A stretch of DNA of 64,000 nucleotides, from the NCBI RefSeq assembly GCF_001888805.2, contig NZ_CP019113.1, positions 1,736,001 to 1,800,000 of the forward strand. The letters run 5' to 3'. The notes beneath the pieces are model-generated. The model worked only from the letters and a program-made list of their open reading frames with translations. It made no database searches and had not been told where the DNA came from. Positions 52,062-61,729 of the stretch are shown piece by piece (position 1 is the stretch's first letter; every line of letters starts with the position of its first letter). The position numbers and the translations under genes are program-made. Source of the stretch: Enterobacter sp. SA187 (GTDB lineage Bacteria > Pseudomonadota > Gammaproteobacteria > Enterobacterales > Enterobacteriaceae).

Positions 52062-53126
52062 TCAGGCGACTTTTAGCTCACCGCTGAACAGGATATTGTT
52101 GCGGCCCAGGTGCTTGGCTTCATAAAGCGCCTTATCCGCCTGATCCAGCGCCGCTTCAATATTGGTGTCCGTTAACGGCGCGATGCCGATGCTGACCGTC
52201 ACGTTGGTCGCCACGCTTTCATTAAACATGTGCGGAATTTTCAGATCGTAAACCTGCTGGCGAATGCGCTCGGCGGCCATGCGCGCCCGCTCCAGATCAA
52301 CATTACTTAACAGGATCATAAATTCTTCGCCGCCGAAACGGGCGACAATATCCCGCGAGCGCACGGCATCGCGGATAGCCGCCGACACACGGATCAGCGC
52401 CTGGTCACCCATCATATGACCATAGTGATCGTTGTAGGCTTTGAAATGGTCGATATCAAGCAGCAGTACATAGCGAACGCCGCTATCCAGCGCCAGCAGG
52501 TTATCTATTTTGTTTTGCAGACCGCGACGGTTGTACAGGCCGGTAAGCGGATCGAGCATGCTTAAATCATTCAGCGTCTCTCTTTCTTCCAGCAACCGAC
52601 ACATCAAATCAAGGGCAAACTTATCATTGCGCGACTGGATCACGTTCTGAATAGCAATACCTGCCATCGGCAGGGCGAAGGAAAATATCATCCGCACCAT
52701 GTTCTCACCCTCGCTAAACCACAGGCAGCATAAAAATACCGGCAACGAGTGCAACGTGAATGCGATGATATTATTGGAAAAAGCTATGGAGCCGATAAAT
52801 AACACGCTAATTAACGCAATCAGCAGATAAGGCGAGCCGGGATCGGCAAGCAGCGAAAATTTAATGGCGACATGCCACGCCCATAATGCGCCAAATAAAA
52901 CTGAGATCGGCGACACATTTAATTTCTTTGCCGGAAAGCGCCAGTGCCACGCCAGCAGCGTCACGCTGATAGTAAACAGCAGACACAGCGGGACCGTCAG
53001 CGACCGCGCGTTATAGAGCGGAAGCAGAAAGGAAAAAAGCGCCGAAGCTGCATTGAGAAACAAGAACAAACGCAGGGATAAACGGTATTTCTTGTTACAA
53101 AGGGAATGCCATGAGTGTGCTGTCAT
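52062..53126 (-). CDS. membrane-bound diguanylate cyclase (GGDEF)
   Basis: 354 residues. Six to seven membrane helices in the first ~170 residues, a short coiled linker, and a GGDEF domain: LDPLTGLYNRRGL, LLLDIDHFKAYNDHYGHMMG, active site FGGEEFMIL, and an RSRD product-inhibition I-site exactly five residues before GGEEF. Active cyclase with feedback control is likely; it makes c-di-GMP from 2 GTP. Input sensed by the membrane part is unknown. Not at this place in E. coli K-12. Confidence 0.92.
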   Translation of the reverse strand: MTAHSWHSLCNKKYRLSLRLFLFLNAASALFSFLLPLYNARSLTVPLCLLFTISVTLLAWHWRFPAKKLNVSPISVLFGALWAWHVAIKFSLLADPGSPYLLIALISVLFIGSIAFSNNIIAFTLHSLPVFLCCLWFSEGENMVRMIFSFALPMAGIAIQNVIQSRNDKFALDLMCRLLEERETLNDLSMLDPLTGLYNRRGLQNKIDNLLALDSGVRYVLLLDIDHFKAYNDHYGHMMGDQALIRVSAAIRDAVRSRDIVARFGGEEFMILLSNVDLERARMAAERIRQQVYDLKIPHMFNESVATNVTVSIGIAPLTDTNIEAALDQADKALYEAKHLGRNNILFSGELKVA

Positions 53127-53347
53127 CTTTAAACTTAAAGTCGTTATTAATCTGCAATTTAAAATGTAATGGTTGCCAAAACGAAAAATAACGCGGGGAA
53201 TAGTTAATCGCGAAAATATTATAAAATTGTTATCTGCTTTTTCTGGGTGAGCAATTTATCACCTTAGTGAATGTATGTCATCAGGCGATGCGTAAAGTTC
53301 ATGCAATCCTCATTATACCCGCTGACAAATGAGAAAACTTATCATAT

Positions 53348-53366
53348 GATATTGGTTATCATTATC
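53348..53366. promoter_or_regulatory. Fur box upstream of yjjZ
   Basis: GATATTGGTTATCATTATC, 16 of 19 positions of the Fur consensus, 19 bp before the yjjZ start. Confidence 0.8.
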
Positions 53367-53384
53367 AGTGTGAGAGGCGAAAGC

Positions 53385-53624
53385 ATGTTGCAGCGGGCGC
53401 TGGGAAGTGGATGGGGTCTTTTATTGCCGGGTATTATTGTGTCCGGACTGGCGTATGCCGATCTTTCTCTTAATGCATGGCGGGTATTGATCGTGCTGGG
53501 GCTGGTACTGACGCCAGTGATGCTTTATCACAAGCAGTTACGGCACTTCGTGCTGTTGCCGTCAGGCATAGCGCTGGTCAGCGGGATGATGATGCTGCTG
53601 ATGAATCTCAAGCGGATGATGTAA
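53385..53624 (+). CDS. yjjZ: DUF1435 membrane protein YjjZ
   Basis: 79 residues from ATG 53385 (GAGAGGCGAAAGC upstream); the longer ORF start lies before the Fur box and is not supported. LQRALGSGWGLLLPGIIVSG, then HKQLRHFVLLPSGIALVSGM, two to three helices. Function unknown; iron-regulated by its Fur site. Confidence 0.88.
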   Translation: MLQRALGSGWGLLLPGIIVSGLAYADLSLNAWRVLIVLGLVLTPVMLYHKQLRHFVLLPSGIALVSGMMMLLMNLKRMM

Positions 53625-53666
53625 GCAGGAAGGACAGCGGGAAGAAACAGAAGAAAAAAAGATAAT

Positions 53667-53752
53667 TGGTGCGAGGGGGGGGACTCGAACCCCCACATCC
53701 TGAGGACACTAACACCTGAAGCTAGCGCGTCTACCAATTCCGCCACCTTCGC
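53667..53752 (-). tRNA. leuQ: tRNA-Leu (CAG)
   Basis: 86 nt with encoded CCA. 5' GCGAAGG pairs with the 3' acceptor; anticodon loop has CAG; long class II variable arm ends CTCAGG; T-loop GGTTCGAGTCC. Last of three tandem copies, transcribed away from rsmC. Confidence 0.95.
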
Positions 53753-53783
53753 ACTGTTATCTTATTTTTTGATATTGCCTCGT

Positions 53784-53869
53784 TGGTGCGAGGGGGGGGA
53801 CTCGAACCCCCACATCCTGAGGACACTAACACCTGAAGCTAGCGCGTCTACCAATTCCGCCACCTTCGC
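53784..53869 (-). tRNA. leuP: tRNA-Leu (CAG)
   Basis: 86 nt with CCA, identical in the visible body to the copy at 53667; second of the tandem trio, 31 bp from the next. Confidence 0.95.
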
Positions 53870-53896
53870 CCAGTGCGAGCAATATCATGTGATTTA

Positions 53897-53981
53897 TGGT
53901 GCGAGGGGGGGACTCGAACCCCCACATCCTAAGGACACTAACACCTGAAGCTAGCGCGTCTACCAATTCCGCCACCTTCGC
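53897..53981 (-). tRNA. leuV: tRNA-Leu (CAG)
   Basis: 85 nt with CCA. Differs from the other two copies by one G fewer in the acceptor/T-stem run and by CTTAGG instead of CTCAGG in the variable arm. First of the operon. Confidence 0.94.
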
Positions 53982-54103
53982 ATACCATCGATACTCTTGA
54001 AGTATCGTAACCACGGAGGCGCATTCTAGATGTTTTAGGATTTTCGTCAACAGTTAATTGCGTGCCGTTTCTTCATTTGCTGCAAAAAACGGCACTTTGG
54101 CAA

Positions 54104-55132
54104 TTAGCGTTTTGCCTGGCGGGTCATCACCGTGCGGTAAACTTTAAAACGACCGGTTTGCGCGATCACTTCGTGGAAGCCAAAGGTTTCGTCCAGCGCC
54201 TGCGGATAAGGCAGGAAGGCGTTGGCGACAATACGCAGCTCGCCGCCGCTGTTCAGATGACGCACCGCGCCGCGGATCAGGGTCTGCGCGGCTTCAAGGC
54301 TGGTCTGCAAACCATCATGGAACGGCGGGTTAGAGATGATCATGTCATAACGCCCGGTCACTTCCGAGAAGACGTTACTGGCGAACACCTCGCCTTCAAT
54401 AGCGTTTGCCGCCAGTGTCGCGCGGCTGGCTTCCACCGCAGCAGCGCTTACATCACACAGACTCAGACGCACTTTTGGCGAATGGCTGGCCAGCGCCACG
54501 GATAACACGCCTGCGCCACAGCCCACGTCCAGCACTTTACCTTTGGTGTGCGGCGTCAGGGTGGAGAGCAACAGTTTACTGCCGACATCCAGACCGTCGC
54601 GGCTGAACACGCCCGGTAAGGTCTTGATGGTCAACGCGTCCAGCGGGTATTCATCCCAGAAGCTTTCGGCATCGAAAGCGGGCTGTTTTTCCAGGCGACC
54701 ATGATACAGGCCACAGCGACGGGCGCTGTCGACTTTGGTCAGCGGGCAGTATGCTTCCAGCATTTGCTCGGCGCTACGCACGCCGCTGCGGTTTTCGCCA
54801 ATCACGAAAATATCGGTGCCCACCGGCAGCAGCGACAAAATGTTCATCAGCTGGAACTGGGCTTCCGGCTTGTTTTTCGGCCAGTAGTAGATCAGGGTAT
54901 CGCTGTCCGCCACGTCAGAGGCGTCGGCGACGAGGCTGAAACGCACGCGATCTTCCATCTGACGGCTCAGCACCTGCCAGTGATGGAACTGCTGGGTGTG
55001 CGCACGGCTTGCCGCCGTCTCCAGGCGAGCAGGCAGGTCATCCTGCATATCTCCGGCAAACAGAATACGGCTCTCTTCGAAATCATCACTGTGGCGCAGC
55101 AAGACTTCACTTGCCGGGGTAAACGCAGACAT
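54104..55132 (-). CDS. rsmC: 16S rRNA m2G1207 methyltransferase RsmC
   Basis: 342 residues. Duplicate methyltransferase domains; the catalytic C-terminal one has VLDVGCGAGVLSVALA (SAM site) and MIISNPPFHDG (NPPF). Methylates G1207 of 16S rRNA in the 30S subunit. Divergent from holD as in E. coli. Confidence 0.95.
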   Translation of the reverse strand: MSAFTPASEVLLRHSDDFEESRILFAGDMQDDLPARLETAASRAHTQQFHHWQVLSRQMEDRVRFSLVADASDVADSDTLIYYWPKNKPEAQFQLMNILSLLPVGTDIFVIGENRSGVRSAEQMLEAYCPLTKVDSARRCGLYHGRLEKQPAFDAESFWDEYPLDALTIKTLPGVFSRDGLDVGSKLLLSTLTPHTKGKVLDVGCGAGVLSVALASHSPKVRLSLCDVSAAAVEASRATLAANAIEGEVFASNVFSEVTGRYDMIISNPPFHDGLQTSLEAAQTLIRGAVRHLNSGGELRIVANAFLPYPQALDETFGFHEVIAQTGRFKVYRTVMTRQAKR

Positions 55133-55235
55133 TAAACACTCCTCATTAAACTCAGGCGGCGATTATAGTAGTTTGTTGGCGCAGATACGACGAATTTGCT
55201 ATATTTGCGCGCCTGACAGACAGGAGTGATCCGCT

Positions 55236-55649
55236 ATGACATCCCGACGCGACTGGCAACTACAGCAGCTGGGCATTACCCAGTGGGCTTTGCGCAGGCC
55301 CGCGGCGTTGCAGGGCGAAATTGCGATTTCGCTGCCGGCGCACATTCGTCTGGTGATGGTGTCCTCTGCGCTGCCGGCGTTAACCGAACCGCTTATCAGC
55401 GACGTGCTGCGGGCGCTTACCCTCTCGCCCGACCAGGTTTTACAAATTACGCCGGAACGGATCGCGATGTTGCCACCGGGCAGCCGCTGTAACTGCTGGC
55501 TGCTGGGCGCTGACGAAACCGTGGCGCTTGAAGGCGTGAAGGTAACGTCCCCGCTCTTCGATGAATTACGGGTTAACCCTGCGGCTCGCGCCGCCCTATG
55601 GCAACAAATCTGCGAACATGAACACGATTTCTTCCCTCACCACGACTGA
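55236..55649 (+). CDS. holD: DNA polymerase III psi subunit HolD
   Basis: 137 residues, E. coli length. TSRRDWQLQQLGITQWALRR is the conserved chi-binding N-terminus. Links the clamp loader to chi and SSB. Overlaps rimI by 32 bp. Confidence 0.95.
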   Translation: MTSRRDWQLQQLGITQWALRRPAALQGEIAISLPAHIRLVMVSSALPALTEPLISDVLRALTLSPDQVLQITPERIAMLPPGSRCNCWLLGADETVALEGVKVTSPLFDELRVNPAARAALWQQICEHEHDFFPHHD

Positions 55650-56058
55650 TTTGGCAGCGGCTTTTCAGATCGAAACCCGCGCGCACGCCTTTCCGTGGAG
55701 TGAAAAAACCTTCGCCAGCAATCAGGGCGATCGCTATCTCAATTTCCGGCTGATGGCGGGCGACACTATGGTCGCATTTGCCATTACGCAGGTGGTGCTC
55801 GACGAAGCCACGCTGTTTAACATTGCGGTCGATCCCGCTTTTCAGCGCCAGGGGCTGGGCAAAATGCTGCTTCAGCATCTGATTGCCGAGCTGGAAAAAC
55901 GCGATGTGCTGACGCTGTGGCTGGAAGTGCGCGCTTCAAACGCCGCCGCCATCGCGCTGTATGAAAGCCTGGGCTTCAACGAAGCCACCGTCCGGCGTAA
56001 CTACTACCCGACGGCAACAGGCCGCGAAGACGCAATCATTATGGCGTTGCCGATTTAA
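55618..56058 (+). CDS. rimI: ribosomal protein S18-alanine N-acetyltransferase RimI
   Basis: 146 residues from ATG 55618 (NTISSLTTTDLAAAFQIE), inside the end of holD. GNAT acetyl-CoA motif QRQGLGKMLL and EVRASNAAAIALYESLGF. Acetylates the N-terminus of S18. Confidence 0.95.
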   Translation: MNTISSLTTTDLAAAFQIETRAHAFPWSEKTFASNQGDRYLNFRLMAGDTMVAFAITQVVLDEATLFNIAVDPAFQRQGLGKMLLQHLIAELEKRDVLTLWLEVRASNAAAIALYESLGFNEATVRRNYYPTATGREDAIIMALPI

Positions 56059-56077
56059 CAAGACGTAAGGTGATGTA

Positions 56078-56755
56078 ATGAACTGGGACTGGATTTTCTT
56101 TGACGCCGACGAAACGCTGTTTACCTTTGATTCGTTCGGCGGCTTACAGCGGATGTTTCTTGACTATAGCGTGACCTTTACCGCTGACGATTTCCAGGAC
56201 TATCAGGCCGTTAATAAACCGCTATGGGTGGAATACCAGAACGGCGCGATTTCTGCCTTACAGCTTCAGCACCAGCGTTTTGAAGGATGGGCGGCGAAGC
56301 TTAATGTTCCGGCGGGGGATCTGAATGACGCCTTTCTTAACGCGATGGCGGAGATCTGCACCCCGCTGCCGGGTGCGCTATCCCTGCTGAAATCGCTGAA
56401 AGGTAAAGCGAAGCTGGGCATTATCACCAATGGCTTTACCGCTTTGCAGGAAATCCGCCTTGAGCGTACCGGACTGCGGGACTATTTCGATCTGCTGGTG
56501 ATTTCTGAGCAGATCGGCGTGGCGAAGCCGCATCCGAAGATTTTTGATTATGCGCTGGCGCAGGCGGGTAACCCGGCGTGTGAGCGGGTATTAATGGTGG
56601 GGGATACCGCCGAGTCGGACATTCTGGGCGGCATGAACGCCGGATTGTCCACCTGCTGGCTTAACGCCCATCAGCGCGCATTACCGGACGGTGTGACTCC
56701 CACCTGGACCGTGACCTCCCTTGGCGAACTGGAGCAGCTGCTGTGTAAACATTGA
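56078..56755 (+). CDS. yjjG: pyrimidine 5'-nucleotidase YjjG
   Basis: 225 residues. HAD motif I FFDADETLF, motif II GIITNG, motif IV VGDTAESD. Removes phosphate from dUMP, dTMP and non-canonical nucleotides (house-cleaning). Follows rimI by 19 bp. Confidence 0.95.
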   Translation: MNWDWIFFDADETLFTFDSFGGLQRMFLDYSVTFTADDFQDYQAVNKPLWVEYQNGAISALQLQHQRFEGWAAKLNVPAGDLNDAFLNAMAEICTPLPGALSLLKSLKGKAKLGIITNGFTALQEIRLERTGLRDYFDLLVISEQIGVAKPHPKIFDYALAQAGNPACERVLMVGDTAESDILGGMNAGLSTCWLNAHQRALPDGVTPTWTVTSLGELEQLLCKH

Positions 56756-56847
56756 TTGTCTGTCCTCTATTGATGGGTAAAATAGCCGCAATTTGAATTT
56801 CATGCTGCGTGGCTTTGCGCCGCGCATTGACTAAGAAGAATATCATT

Positions 56848-58437
56848 ATGACGTTGTCTCCTTATTTACAAGAGGTGGCGAAGCGCCGCACGTTTGCCAT
56901 TATTTCTCACCCGGACGCCGGTAAAACCACCATCACCGAAAAGGTGCTGCTGTTCGGACAGGCGATCCAGACCGCCGGTACGGTAAAAGGCCGTGGCTCG
57001 AATCAGCACGCGAAATCTGACTGGATGGAAATGGAAAAGCAGCGTGGGATCTCGATCACCACCTCCGTGATGCAGTTCCCGTATCACGACTGCCTGGTGA
57101 ACCTGCTGGATACCCCCGGCCACGAAGACTTCTCCGAAGATACCTACCGCACGCTGACGGCGGTGGACTGCTGCCTGATGGTAATCGATGCGGCAAAAGG
57201 CGTTGAAGATCGTACCCGTAAGCTGATGGAAGTGACCCGTCTGCGCGATACGCCGATCCTCACCTTTATGAACAAACTTGACCGTGACATCCGCGATCCG
57301 ATGGAGCTGCTGGATGAAGTGGAAAACGAGCTGAAGATTGGCTGCGCGCCCATCACCTGGCCGATTGGCTGCGGCAAGCTGTTTAAAGGCGTCTACCACC
57401 TTTATAAAGATGAAACCTATCTGTATCAGACCGGTAAAGGCCACACCATTCAGGACGTGCGCATTGTTAAAGGGCTGAACAACCCGGAGCTGGACAGCGC
57501 CGTGGGCGAAGACCTGGCGCAACAGCTGCGTGACGAGCTGGAGCTGGTGCAGGGCGCATCCAACGAATTCGATCAGGATCTGTTCCTCGCCGGTGAAATC
57601 ACCCCGGTGTTCTTCGGTACCGCGCTGGGTAACTTCGGCGTAGACCATATGCTCGACGGTCTGGTGGACTGGGCGCCTGCGCCGATGTGGCGTAAAACCG
57701 ATACCCGCACCGTGGAAGCGAAGGAAGAGAAGTTCTCCGGCTTCGTGTTTAAAATTCAGGCCAACATGGATCCGAAGCACCGCGACCGCGTCGCCTTTAT
57801 GCGCGTGGTGTCCGGTAAATATGAAAAAGGCATGAAGCTGCGCCAGGTGCGTACCGGTAAAGATGTGGTGATCTCCGATGCGCTGACCTTTATGGCGGGC
57901 GACCGTTCGCACGTTGAAGAAGCCTTCCCCGGCGACATCATCGGTCTGCATAACCATGGCACCATCCAGATTGGCGATACCTTCACCCAGGGCGAAATGA
58001 TGAAGTTCACCGGTATCCCGAACTTTGCCCCTGAACTGTTCCGCCGTATTCGCCTGCGCGATCCGCTGAAGCAGAAACAGCTGCTGAAAGGGCTGGTGCA
58101 GCTCTCTGAAGAAGGGGCGGTGCAGGTGTTCCGTCCGATCTCCAACAACGATCTGATCGTGGGCGCGGTGGGTGTGCTGCAGTTTGACGTGGTGGTTGCC
58201 CGTCTGAAGAGTGAGTACAACGTGGAGGCGATCTACGAATCCGTAAACGTCGCCACGGCGCGCTGGGTTGAAAGCACTGACGTTAAGAAGTTTGAAGAAT
58301 TCAAACGGAAGAACGAAATCCAGCTGGCGCTGGACGGCGGCGACAACCTGACGTATATCGCCCCGACCATGGTTAACCTCAACCTGACGCAGGAACGTTA
58401 TCCTGACGTTCAGTTCCGTAAAACACGCGAACACTAA
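56848..58437 (+). CDS. prfC: peptide chain release factor RF3
   Basis: 529 residues from ATG 56848, the E. coli length. GTPase motifs: SHPDAGKTT (G1), DTPGH (G3), NKLD (G4). Translational GTPase that recycles RF1/RF2. A 13-codon upstream extension of the ORF is not used. Confidence 0.96.
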   Translation: MTLSPYLQEVAKRRTFAIISHPDAGKTTITEKVLLFGQAIQTAGTVKGRGSNQHAKSDWMEMEKQRGISITTSVMQFPYHDCLVNLLDTPGHEDFSEDTYRTLTAVDCCLMVIDAAKGVEDRTRKLMEVTRLRDTPILTFMNKLDRDIRDPMELLDEVENELKIGCAPITWPIGCGKLFKGVYHLYKDETYLYQTGKGHTIQDVRIVKGLNNPELDSAVGEDLAQQLRDELELVQGASNEFDQDLFLAGEITPVFFGTALGNFGVDHMLDGLVDWAPAPMWRKTDTRTVEAKEEKFSGFVFKIQANMDPKHRDRVAFMRVVSGKYEKGMKLRQVRTGKDVVISDALTFMAGDRSHVEEAFPGDIIGLHNHGTIQIGDTFTQGEMMKFTGIPNFAPELFRRIRLRDPLKQKQLLKGLVQLSEEGAVQVFRPISNNDLIVGAVGVLQFDVVVARLKSEYNVEAIYESVNVATARWVESTDVKKFEEFKRKNEIQLALDGGDNLTYIAPTMVNLNLTQERYPDVQFRKTREH

Positions 58438-58833
58438 TCCCGGCCCCTCAGAGCGCGGCAGCCGCCGCGCTCAATGACTTTCCCTGTCTTATTAGCCTCT
58501 TGCGGAATGTTCTTAATTACCCCGCTTTTTCAGTTTGTTGCTTATTTTTTAGTCTTTCGCGCAAGCGCTTTTAATTTTGTTAGCTATATTTAACAAAGTG
58601 GTTACCGAAGGGGTGGCTGAAAGCACTGTTCAATGCGTGAATACTGACCTTTCATCCTGGCTTAACGGATAACCATAATATTAATAACTGGAGCAGGCCA
58701 GTGCGCCACGGGACATCATGATTATGTGACCGATGCCATTGAAATCTGCATTTGGTGAGCTTCACCACAGCAACGAAGCAGCCAGTAGGGCCGCTTGACG
58801 CCCCGGTGCGGGCAAACTGAAAGGAATAAATCG
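58438..58833. promoter_or_regulatory. prfC terminator and osmY promoter region
   Basis: 396 bp, no gene. A 9-bp stem GAGCGCGGC-AGCC-GCCGCGCTC lies at 58451-58472, 13 bp past prfC. AGCTATATTTAACA near 58582-58595 resembles the extended -10 of the RpoS-dependent osmY promoter (recalled from E. coli). A long leader of ~240 bp precedes osmY. Confidence 0.6.
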
Positions 58834-59451
58834 ATGACTATGACAAGACTGAAGATTTCTAAAACTCTGCTGGCAGTGATGCTGGGTTCCGTGCTGGCAA
58901 GCGGTTCTGCACTGGCAGAAACCAGCGCCACCGATAAAGCGCAATCCACCGCAAGCGACGCAGGGCAAAAAATCGATAGCTCTATGAATAAAGTCGGTAA
59001 CTTCATGGATGACAGCGCCATTACCGCCAAGGTAAAAGCGGCACTGGTGGATCATGAGAGCATCAAGAGTACAGATATTTCGGTGGAAACGGATAAAGCG
59101 GTCGTAACGCTGAGCGGTTTCGTCGAAAGTCAGGCCCAGGCTGAAGAAGCGGTTAAGGTTGCCAAACAGGTTGAGGGCGTAGCTTCTGTAAGCGACAAAC
59201 TCCACGTTCGTGATGGCAAATCCGAATCCGTTAAAGGGTACGCAGGCGATACTGCGACCACCAGCGAAGTGAAAGCCAAACTGTTGGCTGATGACATCGT
59301 CCCATCACGTAAAGTGAAAGTTGAAACCACGGATGGCGTGGTACAGCTGAGCGGTACGGTGGATTCCCAGGCACAAATTGATCGTGCGGAAAGTATCGCC
59401 AAAGCGGTCGATGGTGTGAAAAGTGTGAAGAACGACCTTAAAGCGAAGTAA
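58834..59451 (+). CDS. osmY: osmotically induced periplasmic chaperone OsmY
   Basis: 205 residues from ATG 58834 (AAAGGAATAAA upstream). Signal peptide SKTLLAVMLGSVLASGSALA, then two BON domains (ITAKVKAALVDHESIKST; EVKAKLLADDIVPSRKVK). Periplasmic, RpoS-controlled, stabilises outer-membrane proteins under stress. A few residues longer than E. coli OsmY near the mature N-terminus. Confidence 0.95.
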   Translation: MTMTRLKISKTLLAVMLGSVLASGSALAETSATDKAQSTASDAGQKIDSSMNKVGNFMDDSAITAKVKAALVDHESIKSTDISVETDKAVVTLSGFVESQAQAEEAVKVAKQVEGVASVSDKLHVRDGKSESVKGYAGDTATTSEVKAKLLADDIVPSRKVKVETTDGVVQLSGTVDSQAQIDRAESIAKAVDGVKSVKNDLKAK

Positions 59452-59565
59452 TGCATTGCCCGGTTAATGCCGGGTCTTGCAGGCAGGATACCGAAAAAAA
59501 TCGCAGTGAGTAGCCTGAGCGCTCACGAGCAGCGGTCGACATTAATTATGGTAAAGGAGAGTCAT

Positions 59566-59727
59566 ATGTTTCGTTGGGGCATTATATTTCTGGTTATCGC
59601 GTTAATCGCCGCCGCCCTGGGCTTCGGTGGTTTAGCAGGTACCGCAGCGGGTGCAGCAAAAATCGTATTTGTTGTTGGTATCATTCTGTTCCTGGTCAGC
59701 CTGTTCATGGGCCGCAGACGTCCATAG
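59566..59727 (+). CDS. ytjA: DUF1328 small membrane protein YtjA
   Basis: 53 residues from ATG 59566 (AAAGGAG upstream); two helices (GIIFLVIALIAAALGFGG and AAKIVFVVGIILFLVSLF) with a GTAAGAA turn and basic end GRRRP. Function unknown; same place as in E. coli. Confidence 0.93.
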   Translation: MFRWGIIFLVIALIAAALGFGGLAGTAAGAAKIVFVVGIILFLVSLFMGRRRP

Positions 59728-59753
59728 CAGTTTGACATACCCCGATACATCGC

Positions 59754-59778
59754 AAAGCCAGTCCTCGTGACTGGCTTT
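59754..59778 (+). terminator. terminator after ytjA
   Basis: AAAGCCAGTC-CTCGT-GACTGGCTTT perfect 10-bp stem, then CGTTGTTT. Confidence 0.85.
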
Positions 59779-59843
59779 CGTTGTTTCAGAGGCGTTAAAA
59801 TTGCGCTACTTTGTAAGACACAATAATTTAACAGGGTGACAGG

Positions 59844-60938
59844 GTGGGACAGCGAATTCCGGTAACGCTCGGCAATATTGCACCGTTAGCGTTACGTCCA
59901 TTTCGCCCGGGTCGACTCGCGCTGGTGTGTGAAGGCGGCGGTCAACGGGGCATTTTCACAGCAGGCGTGCTGGACGAATTCATGCGCGCAAATTTCAACC
60001 CCTTTGACCTGTACTTCGGCACCTCCGCCGGGGCGCAAAACCTCTCGGCGTATCTGTGTAACCAGCCTGGCTATGCGCGAAAAGTCATTATGCGCTACAC
60101 CACCTCGCGGGAATTTTTTAACCCGGTGCGCTTCGTGCGCGGCGGGAATCTTATCGATCTCGACTGGCTGATTGAATCCACCGCCAGCCAGATGCCGCTC
60201 GCCATGGACACCGCCGCCCGGCTGTTCGACAGCGGAAAATCCTTTTACATGTGCGCCTGTCGCGGCGATGACTTCACGCCCGGCTACTTTTCGCCCACCA
60301 GCCAGACCTGGCTGGATCTGATCCGCGCGTCGAGCGCCATTCCCGGCTTTTACCGTCCCGGCGTGATGCTGGAAGGCATTAACTATCTGGATGGCGGCAT
60401 CAGCGATGCGATCCCGGTGCAGGAAGCGGCGAATCGGGGGGCGCAGACGATTGTGGTGATCCGCACCGTGCCATCGCAGATGTATTACACCCCGCAATGG
60501 TTTAAGCGTATGGAGCGCTGGCTGGGCGACAGCAGCCTGCAACCGCTGATGGCGCTGGTGCAGCATCATGAAACCAGCTATCGCGCCATTCAGCAGTTCA
60601 TCGAAAAGCCGCCGGGAAAACTGCGCATCTTTGAGATCTACCCGCCACGACTGCTGAAAAGCATGGCGCTGGGCAGCCGTCTGCCTGCGCTGCGGGACGA
60701 CTACAAACTGGGTCGTCTTTGTGGACGCTACTTCCTGGCAACGGTCGGCAAACTGCTGGCGGAAACGCCGCCGCTGTTGCGCCATGCCCCGCGCATTGTG
60801 ACGCCGCCAGCCGTCACCGTACCGCCTACCGTCGTGGTGCCGCCCGCCGCGGTCGCCAACGATGCCATTACCACACCGCTGGTGGATGCGCCTCAGGCTA
60901 ACGATGACACCAGCTTTAACAGTGAGGGGACGGCGTGA
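59844..60938 (+). CDS. yjjU: patatin-like phospholipase YjjU
   Basis: 364 residues with a GTG start. CEGGGQRGIFTAGVLDEF (oxyanion), nucleophile GTSAGAQ, and YLDGGISDAIP with the catalytic Asp (DGG) form a complete patatin dyad. The C-terminus is Pro/Val-rich and a little longer than in E. coli. Ends 4 bp inside yjjV. Confidence 0.93.
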   Translation: MGQRIPVTLGNIAPLALRPFRPGRLALVCEGGGQRGIFTAGVLDEFMRANFNPFDLYFGTSAGAQNLSAYLCNQPGYARKVIMRYTTSREFFNPVRFVRGGNLIDLDWLIESTASQMPLAMDTAARLFDSGKSFYMCACRGDDFTPGYFSPTSQTWLDLIRASSAIPGFYRPGVMLEGINYLDGGISDAIPVQEAANRGAQTIVVIRTVPSQMYYTPQWFKRMERWLGDSSLQPLMALVQHHETSYRAIQQFIEKPPGKLRIFEIYPPRLLKSMALGSRLPALRDDYKLGRLCGRYFLATVGKLLAETPPLLRHAPRIVTPPAVTVPPTVVVPPAAVANDAITTPLVDAPQANDDTSFNSEGTA

Positions 60939-61729
60939 CATTGCGTTTTATCGACACCCACTGCCACTTTGATTTTCCGCCCTTCACCGGCGATGAAAGC
61001 GCCAGCATTGCCCGTGCCGCCGGAGCAGGCGTGGAGGCCATTATCGTGCCCTCAACGGAAGCGGCGAATTTTGACCGCGTGCTGAGGCTGGCCCGCGAGC
61101 ACGAGGCGCTTTATGCCGCGCTCGGCCTGCATCCCATTGTTATTGAGCAGCATACCGATCGCTGCCTGCAACAGCTGGAGGCGCACCTTGCCGCCCCTGA
61201 TCCACGGCTGATCGCCATCGGCGAAATCGGCCTTGATTTGTATCGTGACAACCCGCAGTTTGATCGTCAGGAACAGATCCTGGACGCCCAGCTGGCGCTG
61301 GCGAAACGCTATGCTTTTCCGGTGATCCTGCACTCCAGGCGCACCCACGATAAGCTGGCGATGCACCTGAAGCGCCACGCGCTGCCGCGTACCGGCGTGG
61401 TACACGGTTTTGCCGGTAGCCTGCAACAGGCGCAACGGTTTATTGAGCTGGGCTATTACATCGGCGTCGGCGGCACCATCACTTATCCACGCGCCAGTAA
61501 AACCCGCGACGTGATGGCGCGTCTGCCGTTATCGGCGCTGCTGCTGGAAACCGACGCGCCGGATATGCCGCTGAACGGTTTTCAGGGCCAGCCCAACCGC
61601 CCGGAGCGGGTGGCGCAGGTGTTTGAGTCTTTGTGCGAACTGCGCCCGGAAGCACCGGAAGCGATCGCCGAAACGATATTTGCCAACACCCGCCGTCTGT
61701 TTTTTACAGATAAAGCGCAGGCAGAATAA
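60935..61729 (+). CDS. yjjV: TatD-family metallo-deoxyribonuclease YjjV
   Basis: 264 residues, GTG start overlapping yjjU (GTGA). Metal ligands in IDTHCHFD, GEIGLDLY, VILHSRR, VVHGFAGS and LETDAPDMP match TatD amidohydrolases. Likely cytosolic DNase. Its end overlaps the convergent yjjW by 26 bp. Confidence 0.93.
   Translation: MTLRFIDTHCHFDFPPFTGDESASIARAAGAGVEAIIVPSTEAANFDRVLRLAREHEALYAALGLHPIVIEQHTDRCLQQLEAHLAAPDPRLIAIGEIGLDLYRDNPQFDRQEQILDAQLALAKRYAFPVILHSRRTHDKLAMHLKRHALPRTGVVHGFAGSLQQAQRFIELGYYIGVGGTITYPRASKTRDVMARLPLSALLLETDAPDMPLNGFQGQPNRPERVAQVFESLCELRPEAPEAIAETIFANTRRLFFTDKAQAE

Noticed and set aside
53667..53981. tRNA-Leu trio as attachment site of an island
   Set aside because: No integrase, direct repeat or foreign DNA adjoins it; yjjZ and rsmC flank it as in E. 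coli.
56866..58434. 522-codon open frame opposite prfC
   Set aside because: Antisense of RF3; composition is a shadow and no ribosome-binding site or motif is seen.
59892..60941. 349-codon open frame opposite yjjU
   Set aside because: Antisense shadow of a patatin-like gene with intact catalytic residues.
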